Shown here one piece after another: positions 1 to 9,505 of a stretch of 64,000 bases of DNA. The notes beneath the pieces were generated by a model, which saw nothing but the letters and a program-made list of their open reading frames with translations, had not been told where the DNA came from and searched no databases. The stretch's first letter is position 1. Every line of letters starts with the position of its first letter. The position numbers and the translations under genes were made by a program. Origin of the DNA: Neostapfia colusana (Eukaryota; Streptophyta; Magnoliopsida; Poales; Poaceae). The stretch spans positions 52,235,652 to 52,299,651 of the forward strand of contig JASWHV010000012.1 in NCBI GenBank assembly GCA_030760725.1. Direction: 5' to 3'.

Positions 1-2
1 AA

Positions 3-1174
3 AGGGAGATCGCTAAGTACGTATCCGAGTGTGATACGTGTAGACGGGTCAAGGTTGATCATATGCGGAAAGCCGGACCGCTACAACCTTTAAAGATACC
101 GGCATGGAAATGGGAGGATGTGAGTATGGATTTCATCGTCGGATTACCGCTCACATCTCAGAAGCATGACTCGATATAGGTGATCGTCGACCGGTTGACG
201 AAATCAGCTCATTTCCTACCGGTGAACACTCATTATCGAGCAAGGCAATATGCGGAGCTGTATATCTCGAGGATTATATGCTCACATGGTGTCCCGAAGA
301 CCATCATTTCAGATCGAGGTGCGCTGTTTGTTTCTCGGTTTTGGGAGCAGCTGCACGCCTCGTTGGGCACCAAGCTGATTAGGAGCTCCGCATATCACCC
401 TCAAACCGATGGGCAAACTGAGAGGGTGAACCAAGTGCTTGAGGACATGTCGAGAGCATGTGCCATCCACCACGGTAGGAATTGGGACGATCTCCTACCG
501 CTGGCGGAGTTTTCATACTACGGTTATCAAGCAAGTATTAAAATGGCACCGTATGAAGCTCTCTACGGCCGGAAGTGTCACACGCCGCTGAATTGGTGTG
601 AGTCCGGCGAAAGAGTTCTGTTTGGGGCTGATCTTCTCAACGAAGCCGAAGACCGAGTTCGGTTGATACAAGAAAACTTGAATGCTGCACAATCCCGACA
701 GAAGAGCTACGATGATCAACGGCGTAGGACATTGCATTTTGACGTCGGAGAACACGTGTATCTTCGTGTATCTCCGATGAAGGGAATTCACTGGTTCGGT
801 GTAAAAGGAAACACGCTCCCCGTTTTATTGGTCCTTTTGCTATCATGGAGAAGTGCGGACCCGTAGCCTACCGGCTGGAACTACCGGCAAGTCTAGCGGG
901 TGTTCATGATGTATTTCATGTGTCACAGCTGCGGAAGTGCCTCAAATTCACAGCTGCTGTTCGCAACAAGGAAATCGACGAATTGAAACCGGACCTGACC
1001 TACACCGAGCGACCGGTTCAGATTTTGGATGAAAGGACCCGTGTAACCCGGAACCGGACGATCAGATTTTTCAAAGTGCTGTGGAGTAATCATACCGCGG
1101 AAGAGGCGACGTGGGAAAGTGAAGATTACCTCCGCACCAACTATCCAGAACTTTTAGCTTTGTACAGTTTGTAA
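3..1174 (+). pseudogene. pol: Broken gag-pol 3' end of element F (integrase and chromodomain-like tail)
   Basis: The reading frame starting at base 3 encodes the integrase zinc-binding end (SECDTCRRV), the first catalytic segment (SMDFIVGLP), the second (IISDRG) and the DGQTERVNQ motif with the catalytic Glu. The C-terminal part (845-1174) has the LAGVHDVFHVSQLRKCL segment and a chromodomain-like end with EEATWESED. The gene would integrate element cDNA into the host genome. It is broken by a TAG at 177-179 where relatives have Trp, a missing codon near 520 (FSYYGY where relatives have FSYNNGY), and a frame change between about 790 and 845 that moves the tail into another frame. The 5' part of the gene is outside the window. 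Confidence 0.9.
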
Positions 1175-1225
1175 TTACCTCTCCCGTCTCATTCCTCTTT
1201 TGTAATCTCAGGACGAGATTCTTTT

Positions 1226-1239
1226 AAAGGGGGGAGGAA
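1226..1239 (+). other. Polypurine tract of element F
   Basis: The purine run AAAGGGGGGAGGAA lies directly before the TGTAAAAG that opens the 3' LTR. This is the expected plus-strand primer for reverse transcription, and it fixes the LTR start. Confidence 0.8.
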
Positions 1240-1732
1240 TGTAAAAGTCCCAAAAATGGGTTAGAATAAAAACCGAGGGTTGAGTTCATATGTGTGGCAA
1301 AGACATGAAAAACAGGACTTGCTAAAACTTTTCTTCATGCAAAGTGATACATCGATGATTGTCCAAAATGAGGCTCACATTTTTTATTTGAAAGTGTTGA
1401 ACCAATAAGGACTTAAATACCTCTTTGCATGCAAGTTTAAAAATCAGATTTGAAATTCAAAGTTCACACATGTGGTGGCCAAAAACTTTGAATAAACATG
1501 CAGCCATGTAGTTGAAAATTGTGGGGAAAAGTTTGATGCCAAACTTTTCATTTGTAGGGTGGGCTCAAAAAGGAGTTAAAGAGAAACATTTGTAAATTCT
1601 AACCAAATTCAAATTTGTCATGCAAATTCAAACTGAATTGGGAGAATTCAAATTCTAGCCTACCTTTTTAAACTCAGAATTGTGGAGTTTCGAAAGATTA
1701 GCATGAAAAAATATTTGGGAGAAAAATGTGGG

Positions 1733-1750
1733 GTGGGACCCACATGTCAG
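1733..1750 (+). promoter_or_regulatory. Shared LTR motif GTGGGACCCAC + ATGTCAG (TCP-site-like)
   Basis: The palindrome GTGGGACCCAC followed by ATGTCAG occurs here, and close versions occur once in the LTRs of E, D, A, B and C. GTGGGNCCCAC resembles the binding site of plant TCP transcription factors. A regulatory role is inferred from recurrence only. Confidence 0.4.
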
Positions 1751-2959
1751 TGAGCAAAAATTAACTTGCAGAGGAAGCAAATCCTCTCTGTTCTCAGCTC
1801 ACCGAGAGTCCTCACCGTGGAGCCACCAGAGGCATCGGCAGCGACACCAGCTGCTTCTGGTTTCCCACGCGCAGGCGCCCAGAGGCGGTTCCTTCGGCGT
1901 TATCATCTCCTCAGCCCGAGCGAAGATCCGATTGTTTTCTTCTCCTCGCGAGCGCACGCACAGAACCGAGTGCCTCACCTCCACCTCTCCGTCCGATCGA
2001 AGAAACGGCAAAACGTCACGCCCCTCTCCTCCCCGAGCGGCTAGACAGCGCCCTGAGCTCGAACTCCACTCCCCCGACGCCTAAACCCCCGAGCTTCGGC
2101 CTCCCTAGCCCGAGAACAACCGTCACAGCAGCGACCTAATGTCGGCCGCCGATCAGGCGCTCGTGGACAGCTCGCCACAACAACTTTCACGGCCGAGTAA
2201 GGGTGGCAAAAGGAGCGCACAGACTCCATACTGCTTCCATCTGAAGCTCAAGTCACGTCGTGAGCTCTCGCCGGCGAATTCGGGAATTTTGTCCCGGCGG
2301 CTTCAAACCGACGTTCCGGTACAGTTCCTTAAAATTGCCCCTCTCTGCTCCTCCTTAAGTCGTCAAATCTTGCACATAGGCGCTGTACTAGCCAGCGACC
2401 ATTTTCCCTTTAGCATCCATCGCGTGAAAACACCTCAGAGCGACGGATTTCGAGCTCTACTAAGGGTGTTTGTCGTGGACCCATTCGGTTGCACGATGAA
2501 ACCATAACTGCGGCCGTTTCCAAGCTGATTTGAGACCATGTCGGTTCTTCCTAAGACCCACTGGTGCTGTAGAGCTCGTCGGAACAGGTTGTGGCGGGTT
2601 AGAACTCCCGACCGATGCTGCCGAAGCTCAACCGAAGCCGCCACATGTCGCCGGCCATCTTCCGGTCATCGGCAGCCTCAACACACCCCACCATCGTGTT
2701 CCTTGGCGTCGATAACCCTCTGGCGGCGAACTTCGGCTCATGCAGTGGCTGGCAGCGGCGATCCAGCGAGCACCGGTTCCGCTCCGGCGAGGGGAGGCGG
2801 CGCGCGCGCTGGGAACCGGCGGGAGGTTGAAGAAGGGGTGGAACCCGTGTGTCAGCGGCTCGGAGTTTAAATCTGGGATCAGTCTGCGGCTCGGATCCGG
2901 TGTGCTGGCACGCAAAAATCCCGTGGACCCCGGTGTGGCCCAGTCCTGATTGGCTGGAA

Positions 2960-2967
2960 TTTAAATA
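2960..2967 (+). promoter_or_regulatory. Candidate TATA box in the LTR of F
   Basis: TTTAAATA lies at the end of the GC-rich block, about 10 bases after a GATTGG (CCAAT-like) sequence. The position is reasonable for an LTR promoter, but there is no independent support. Confidence 0.3.
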
Positions 2968-5493
2968 AGCGGGCCCAGTAGAGTTTTCAGTAGGAAAACA
3001 ATTCCAGTAAGGGCTCAAACTTTGGGAATTCATAGTTCTCTGTAGAAACCTCCAAATTGAGGGATTCCAATTGGGTTGGATTCATATTTTAGAGCTCTAT
3101 CCAAATATGATTTCAGATTTGTATGAAAGTCAATATATAATTCTGGAAAATTCTTTGAAGGTTTTCTGAAAAAGAATTATTGAGGGAGTTTGGGTTATCC
3201 AAAAATCCTTAAGTTTTACCAGAATATTCTTTAGAATAATGTTGACCTTCTAGCAAACTTTCAGCTCATTTGAAGATCATTTGAGTAGGAATTTGCTAAA
3301 AACAATCTACTGTGTTCATAAGATTCCAGAAACATTTTCAGAAAATGTTTCCCACTTGTAAAATCTATTCTGGGCATTCCATAGCTCCAAAAATCATAGG
3401 AAAATTTAGTCAAGCTCTCTGAGACATACTTGAAATTTTATTTCACTTAATTGAGCATGAAAATGCACATTATTTCAGAATTAATTCTTTTGAGTAGAAT
3501 TGCTTAAAGAATTGTTCTGGAAGAACTACTCAAGTAAAAAGGGCTGAATCTTGGACCAGATTACTTTGATGTGACCAATAACTCACATGTAAATTATCAG
3601 CTCAAGTGGAGCCCTTGAACTCCCTGTTCTTATTCTCCATACTTATGTATAGGTAGAAATACATGAGAGACATGTGAGAATTATGGGGAATACAAATTGA
3701 CTCCACATTAGCTGCAATTTGGCAAGCTAAATCTCTAGGTAGTGTAGAACCTGCTGTAAAAGTTTTGAGGCCATTGGAGTTCTTGTTCTTCAGTTGCTTT
3801 CAAATCTTTTCAGCTCATCTATTATGTTCATTAGTGAAAGTGATTAGGGTATAGCTAAAACACTAAGATCAATTTAGTCATTTCTGTTTCTTTGCACGAC
3901 AGAGGCAAACCAAGCCATTCTTGGCTTTTCCACACAACCTCTGTTCTTAAAAATTCCATTCTATAACTTCTTTTCATTACATTGTATAAAACATATGCAT
4001 ATGCATTTCAATAGGAACCAGAACGAAGGGGATTTGAAGGAGTGATTCATTGAAGTGGATCAAGCTCCGGAGAATCAAGGATGGATCAGCAAGGACACTA
4101 ACTGCTTATATACGACTACCCTGCAAAACAGGCAAGCTCTGGTTTGTATTTAACAACTGTTATTTTGTATTCACTTTCGGTTAATATATGAATTGTGCAT
4201 TAGGTCTAGTGTTTGATACTCCTCTTGCATAACCAAATGACCCATGGAGTATCGGGTAGGTGTCTTTCACCGTGTAGAACTGCCATGCTTAAGTACGGTT
4301 CGGTAGAAGTCGAGTGGTGAGATGCTACTCGCATGTTCAGGAACAACAGGGGCATACGGGATTGGTTCAAAAATGAATTAGCAAGTTAAAGTTGAGACCG
4401 GAAGGTTGTAGGGGCAGCAGGACATAGGGGCCTGGGTGCTATAGACCTGTCCGTGTCGGTCAAGGACTGATCCGTATGCGGACCTGTTGAACAAGTTTGA
4501 GTTGTGTACCGGACTCATGCTGGTATTATGGGACCCAGTAAACCGATGTACCTCGGGAAGCTGTCGTTGGGCCTTTTCGGGTCGACTCAGGCGGACGGCC
4601 GGTGTGCAGTGTGTGGGGAACATTCTCATGACTTGTCATGTCGGTAGGTGCTCCATGAGAGTGGCTACTGTACAGGGTGACATGATCTATTCAACGGGGG
4701 TGAAACGGGAGAAAGGCTGCCGCGTACGATGTCAGTGATGGTTGCTGTAGGCAACGTCGAGTACGGGCGTACATGTTGTGTAGTCCGGGTGTTATTGATT
4801 CGAATTACCGTCGCTCGTGGAATGGACCGAGCATACTTGTTCTCACAGTCGTTACGTAGTAAGAAATTGCATGAGAAAGGAACTAATCACATCGGTTTGA
4901 AGTTTTATACTAGCGTTGTATTGGATCTTGATGAATAGGCTAGTGCAAACTCGATTCTTTTATGCCATGAGCAATTTACATCGGGGGAAAGCGTTTCTTG
5001 TTTGATTGTGGACTCCCAATGTGGCGTGCCCAAGGTTACTTAAGATGTTGCAAGTAATATCTGAAAGTAAGGATTCACTTTTATGCGAGTTTAATTATGC
5101 TTATGCCATCCTATATTAGGTTCATAACCTCACATAGAGTTTCATGTTTAGGGTGACGGTTAAGTCTTGCTGAGAGTTATGCTCACGGATGCTTTCCGAG
5201 TTGTTTTGCAGGTATTTGACTTCATGCTTATGAGAAAGGATGCCGATGAGACTCGGGAACCTCCGAGTGTTTACTCAAAGAGCATCCTCACCGCTGCAGA
5301 TTGTTCTTCGTGTTGCTAGTAAGAAACAGTCCGCGGGCTGGACTGTTTCTTTGTTGCTAAGTTAGAGATGAGTCGTGAGAGTTATGGTCTTCCGTTGTAG
5401 CTTGCTTTGAGATAAGTATTTGTAAAACACTTTTGTACGCTTACGCAAATGATTTTTGTAATGTGATGTGTTTCTTCGACCCGTGTGCTGTTG

Positions 5494-5514
5494 GGTGCCG
5501 CATATCACGGCACC
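5494..5514 (+). repeat. U5 stem-loop, first copy, element F
   Basis: GGTGCCG, seven bases, CGGCACC: a perfect 7-bp stem. An equivalent stem-loop sits 40-50 bases from the LTR end in E, A and B. F has two copies about 107 bases apart. Confidence 0.7.
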
Positions 5515-5600
5515 ACCCAACGATACCATGTCCCTCACATGACATTATATTGAGAAATAAAAGACTTTGTACTTTATGGTTCTTTTCATGTAAGCTGTTC

Positions 5601-5621
5601 GGTGCCGCATCACACGGCACC
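5601..5621 (+). repeat. U5 stem-loop, second copy, element F
   Basis: GGTGCCG, CATCACA, CGGCACC, 47 bases from the LTR end. This is the copy positioned like those of E and A, so the copy at 5494 looks like an extra, duplicated one. Confidence 0.7.
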
Positions 5622-5733
5622 ACCCAATGTGTATCCTGGAGTGTGGATCCCGGAAGGGGTTCCCCACAAAAAATTTGACTAATCCACATGAACAATTTAA
5701 ATGAGTGTAAAAATTACAAACATTTAATATTAC

Positions 5734-6263
5734 CATAAAATCATTCCACACGGCCCCCTGAAGGGTGCCGTGGACCTCGTGAGGGACACGAGCGTAGTCG
5801 TCCCACGACAAAGCAGGGACACCGTCGATGACACCGGGATAGTGCAACCGCACTAAAGCCCCGATGACACCGTTAACCTGCCTGTGGTGTCCCTGGCCCG
5901 CAAACGAACCGTCGTGCCAAGATCTACAAAATTTGTTAACTTATTATATATTGGCAGACAAAATCCAATATTTAATACTATACAAGTTGTTTACCTGTCT
6001 CCGAGTGGACGAATGGTGATCAGCTCACGAGGAATAGGAGGAGGAGCAGCAAAGTGGGTGCTCCTCTTGTGTCGCCTCTTCAGCGGCACCACGTCTGGTG
6101 ACCCGGACGGCTGTTCACCACTGGAGCCCAAATGATCCACGCTCGCCGGCTCCGAGGGCTACGTAGCTGGCTCTGAGGGCTGCGTAGCCGTCTCCGAGGG
6201 CTGGGTAGACCCAACCACCGGCTCCGTCTGAGAGCGTTTCCTCGCACATGACGAGGTACCTGA
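5734..6263 (-). pseudogene. Broken CACTA ORF2-type protein, two exons
   Basis: Read on the minus strand, an exon from about 6263 to 5995 encodes a Ser/Pro/Glu-rich part with three TQPSE-like repeats and a basic stretch (PLKRRHKRS), ending in an AG|GTAA donor. After a short AT-rich intron (5994-5924, ending in TTTTGTAG), the next exon, 5923-5734, continues in phase with GDRSW...VNGVIGALVRLHYPG and ALSWDDY, ending at ATG|GTAA. The pattern IG-L-R-YPG followed by W-DY is what I know from the plant En/Spm transposase-associated ORF2 family. An in-frame TAG lies where the repeat pattern predicts CAG. The start and 3' exons are not visible. The fold and activity cannot be judged; DNA binding at the subterminal repeats would be the family expectation. 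Confidence 0.6.
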
Positions 6264-6654
6264 GAAGACCAAGTGCCCGGGCAGGGTGAGGAACCCTCTC
6301 ACCCCCTTCCTAGAGGCGGCTCGGGGCGGCGCCGGGGTGGCTCGTGGCGGCGCTGGGCGGCTCGGGCAGCTTCGGGCGGTGCCGAGCAGCTTAGGCGGCG
6401 GGGCGGCATGAGGCGCCGGCGCTCGGGTGGCTCCGGGCGGCTCAGGCGGTGGGGCGGGTGCGTCTCGGGCGGCGGGGCGGCGTGTGGCGGCGGAGCCGGG
6501 GCGACGCAGGCCGACGGCGGCCTCGGTGACGGCAGCGGCGGTGCAGGCTAGGTTTTTAAGATTTAGGGTTTAGAGTTTAGGGGGTATGCACGGTGGCGGC
6601 GGTGCGGGCTCGGGCTGTATGAGCCCAAGCCCGGGCCGAGGCGGTGGTTAAAAC

Positions 6655-6929
6655 CATTCACTTACGACGGCCGTGTAACTTATGAAGGCTTAGGTTATGG
6701 CCGTCGTAAGTTACACTTAGTTTACGACGGTGTAGTAACTTACGACGGCTTAATTTTACGGCTGTCGTAAGTTACGGGTAAATTACGACGGCCCAGTAAC
6801 TTACGACAGCCATAGGCCTGTAGCCGTCGTAAGTTAGTTTACTTACGACGGCCCGCAGCGACCGTCGTAAGTTAATTAACTTACGGCGGCGGGCCATCGT
6901 AAATAATGTGGCCGTCGTAAGGTGCGACG
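6655..6929. repeat. CACTA subterminal repeat array
   Basis: The motif TTACGACGGC and its reverse complement GCCGTCGTAA recur about a dozen times in both orientations, often paired with GTAACTTA/TAAGTTAC. Direct and inverted copies alternate, so the whole stretch can fold back on itself. Arrays like this next to the terminus are the binding region of CACTA transposases. Confidence 0.85.
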
Positions 6930-6941
6930 TTTCCTGTAGTG
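6930..6941 (-). repeat. CACTA terminal inverted repeat (right end)
   Basis: TTTCCTGTAGTG, i.e. CACTACAGGAAA on the minus strand. The three bases after it (ATT) would be one half of the 3-bp target duplication; the other half is not in the window. Confidence 0.8.
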
Positions 6942-8374
6942 ATTGTGCATGCATGGAATATATGCATAATTGAGGAAGATTTATGGAAGCAATACTAAAT
7001 TATACACTTCTAGCCAATCTAAGGATGACACGTGACAGTCCATGGATCCAATGGATCACTTATAGGAGTATCTGAAGGAATTCTACGGCGCATCACCCCG
7101 TGAACACCTGAGGGCCCACCTGGAAACCACCCGAAGCACACCGGACTTGGGGGCACCCCAGGGTCTTGACCCTGAACTCGGTCATCTTCCACTTGTTGAC
7201 TCCCTGTGGCTCCCTGAAGGTAGTTCTGATTGATTTGCGTGAATATTCTAGCGGGAAGCGATCTCAACTCGTGTATAAATAGGACCCCATACCCCTCACT
7301 TTAAAACACATCACTTGAGTAATACACTCTTGTATACACACTTTATCCAAGTCGTTAGTGGAGTTTTGGATGTAGAAAAGATCCTCTAGTTCCCAAGTCC
7401 AAGTTGGGAATGGTATGGCTCAAATATCTTTTCTTGTATTTGTGACTTTATTCTTATTTATAATATTAGCCTTCTTTTATTCATGTGATAGATGAAGTAT
7501 TTCTTGTTTGATTGTAGAATCCATGCATGTGGTAGGTTTAGTTGTTCTTAAGATAGTATAGTAACTATGTTATTATGTTATCATAAACACCATAGACCTC
7601 TACTATAGTCTAATTAGGTATTATATGAATATGTTAGTATGAATAATATAGCGATTGGTCCCAGCATTGGTCCAACGATGTTTAGGTTAGTCATCGTCTT
7701 AGGATGGTAATTGTACTGCAGCTCCTAAGGTATTTACTTAGCATGCAAGCGTGGTGTTTGGACAGTTAAGTAGTGTTGGATGTCTCATAGACCCACGGAT
7801 TGAAGGGGTAGGCAGCAGGTGGTGACAGCCATGTCCATCCATTGTAATCCCCCATGTCCGTCTATGCCACAGGCTCTTGGCGGGAGTTACTATGGTATTA
7901 CCAGGGGTAAGACCATGCCCAAATATGTCAGAACACTAAGCCCTAGTATTCACTACTAGCATACACAAATGTACACTATTAGGCTATGCATATCTATACT
8001 AGAAGCACATTAGGAACAACCCCTTATCTTAGCTTAACTCTCAGTAGGAATATCTTACTTTAGAGTAGACCGCTTCAGTGTGTGTCACACTACCCTTGCT
8101 ATCCTTTTTATCCATCCTACTTGGCTCCCTATTAGAACACCCTATCTTATCCATCATTGCCACACTTCTCCTTCCTTTGGTATCATACGATACCCTAGGA
8201 AATACTCTTGGGTGAAATGCTACAGCGGTATCTTCCCGTGCACTTGCTGAACTCATATTGCTTTGTCCCTAGGTTATCCTATTTGTCACAAGCATTGCTG
8301 GCATTTATTATCAAGATGAACTGTAGACTTTAAGAAATACCAACAGTAACCTATGTGTCACCTGTTTCAGACCG
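6942..8374. other. Unassigned intergenic stretch, partly LTR-like
   Basis: I see no coding region. The part 7020-7400 looks like the promoter portion of an LTR: a GC-rich block, a TATA box, then an AC-rich start region (ACACATCACTTGAGTAATACACTC). The part 7440-8370 is AT-rich with no recognisable domain. It could be a worn solo LTR or older transposon debris. Confidence 0.4.
7274..7281 (+). promoter_or_regulatory. TATA box of an LTR-like promoter
   Basis: TATAAATA, followed within about 30 bases by a pyrimidine/adenine-rich stretch typical of LTR transcription starts. No TG...CA borders or partner LTR could be identified. Confidence 0.4.
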
Positions 8375-8409
8375 ACACGTCTCACATGCGCTACGCATGT
8401 GAGACATGT
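8375..8409. repeat. 16-bp near-perfect hairpin
   Basis: Arms 8375-8390 and 8394-8409 are complementary with one mismatch around a 3-base loop CTA. It sits upstream of the TNP2-like pseudogene and could be part of that element's subterminal region. Confidence 0.7.
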
Positions 8410-8441
8410 AGTATTGAAATTGTCCCTTTTTGGACAGCCCC

Positions 8442-8632
8442 GGAGTGAGTGAGAGAGTGTGATTATGACAAGATACGAGGTCTGGATCTGGTTGAAATTT
8501 TGGTGACATAACCCTGCTATTCTGTGCTACACTGTTTTTGGGCAGCAGTTTGAAAACAGCGGGCTTATGTTGTTGAATTTCATCGGATCCGGACCTCGCG
8601 TCTCGTCATAAGCAAGCCCTCTCTGTCACTCC
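8442..8632. repeat. Imperfect foldback of about 190 bp
   Basis: The arm 8442-8518 pairs imperfectly with 8558-8632 (for example GAGGTCTGGATC against GATCCGGACCTC), leaving a loop of about 40 bases that itself contains CTGTTTTTG/CAAAACAG-like pairing. It may be a MITE-like foldback, CACTA subterminal DNA or a hairpin-RNA source; the sequence does not decide. Confidence 0.6.
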
Positions 8633-8736
8633 TGGGTGGGTTTAGGACATATCATTCCCAATAGATGTAGGAGCATGATATAAAGTAAAGTATAAGTTGA
8701 TGATGATTTGTGTCGATTTAATCTATAAACTTAAAC

Positions 8737-9505
8737 ATGGGTGGAGACCGTAGTTGTTCATATACTGGTTGGAACAAGAATGAGACTCACTCAGATGAGT
8801 GGGTGACCAACACTACGCCTCTTATGGACCGTGCTTTTTCGTTATTGAAGATGAATAAGGTGTGGTGCCCATGTAGAAGATGCCGGAATATGAGGTGTCT
8901 GGACAAGAAAACGGTTTTAATAGACTTGTGTCGATACGGTTTCGTGCCACATTATAAGGTATGGGTCTTTAACCGCAAGTCATCTACTCAAGCTATAGAA
9001 TAAGAGGAAGGGGGTGATTATAGCACGTGGGTTAATAGGATGGACGAGATGCTTAAATCTATACAACTAGATTTTACCAAGGATCCTCCTAAAACAGAGG
9101 TTGAAGCATTCTTCAAGCTTCTCAAAGCTTTAGAAGGGCCGCTACATGAAGACACAGGAGGGACCGTCCTTGCCTTTATGACCCGCCTTATGGCAATTAT
9201 GTCTAAAGATCTTTTTCTCCAATAACAGCTACAACGACCTCGTCAAATTGAGCAGTGATATCCTTCCAAAGCCTCATAAAGTGACTAAAGACATGTACCA
9301 ATTAAAGAAAATGCTTCATGATCCCGGTATGAAATATGAGAAGATTGATATGTTCCCAAATAACTTCTTGCTTTTCTAGAAAGAGCATGATAAAGAGAAC
9401 AAGTGCTTAAATTGTGACAAATCAAGGTTTGTCAAAGTTGTTAACGACTCCAGTGATGAGGTGTTGATAGAATTCACACATAAGCAACTTTATTACTTGC
9501 CTGTC
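8737..9505 (+). pseudogene. Broken N-terminal part of a TNP2-type CACTA transposase
   Basis: The first 88 codons (8737-9000) contain the transposase-associated domain, with the CPCRRCRN motif and a following GFVPHYKVWVF segment. A TAA at 9001-9003 interrupts the frame, which then continues (9004 to about 9210) into an acidic stretch. A one-base frame change near 9210 leads into the typical TNP2 region SNNSYNDLVKLSSDILP, then HKVTKDMYQLKK, GMKYEKID and KCLNCDKSRF. A TAG occurs at 9377-9379. The frame is cut by the LTR of element E at 9506, so the catalytic part is not in the window. In the family this protein cuts CACTA termini. It points right, opposite to the gene at 5734-6263, so it probably belongs to a different CACTA element. 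Confidence 0.85.

Larger units (their letters stand above)
1..5668 (+). mobile_element. Element F: 3' end of a degraded Ty3/Gypsy chromovirus
   Basis: This is the right-hand remnant of an LTR retrotransposon whose 5' part lies left of the window. It shows, in order, the integrase part of pol with a chromodomain-like end, a purine-rich tract, and a 3' LTR opening with TGTAAAAG and closing with CCACA. The coding part resembles elements A, B and E, so F belongs to the same broad group (Tekay/Del-like chromovirus by inference). The pol part carries a stop and a frameshift, so the copy is dead. It appears to have landed inside the CACTA element that resumes at 5669, because CACTA sequence begins immediately after the LTR. 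Confidence 0.85.
1240..5668 (+). repeat. 3' LTR of element F
   Basis: About 4.4 kb running from TGTAAAAGTCCC to GGGGTTCCCCACA. The opening resembles the E LTR (TGTAAAGGCCC). The closing part (CCTGGAGTGTGGATCCCGG) matches the E LTR end (CCTGGATGAGCGGATCCCGG). It is AT-rich at 1240-1700 and 2960-4200 with a GC-rich block at 1790-2900, the same composition pattern as the LTRs of E, A and B. Short open frames inside it have no coding features. No other gene is seen in this stretch. Confidence 0.8.
5669..6941 (-). mobile_element. Right part of a CACTA (En/Spm) DNA transposon
   Basis: The segment ends in TTTCCTGTAGTG, the reverse complement of a CACTACAGGAAA CACTA terminus, preceded by a dense array of short subterminal repeats. 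Two exons of an En/Spm ORF2-type protein lie inside on the minus strand. Its left part is missing; the junction at 5668/5669 coincides with the LTR end of F, so F probably inserted into this CACTA element and the rest lies left of the window. From 6273 to 6550 there is a GC-rich, glycine/arginine-coding stretch of simple composition that I do not call as a gene. Confidence 0.75.

Noticed and set aside
1728..2870. Overlapping open frames in the LTR of F
   Set aside because: GC-rich LTR DNA; no frame is preferred, and no counterpart is kept in the related LTRs of E, A or B.
6273..6551. A glycine/arginine-rich open frame of 92 codons
   Set aside because: Simple GGC/CGG-type repeats produce the frame; it overlaps no ORF2 exon and shows no recognisable protein.
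5669..9505. One CACTA element spanning both the ORF2 remnant and the TNP2 remnant
   Set aside because: A terminal repeat closes the first element at 6941, before the TNP2 part, and the two genes point in opposite directions, so two elements are more likely.
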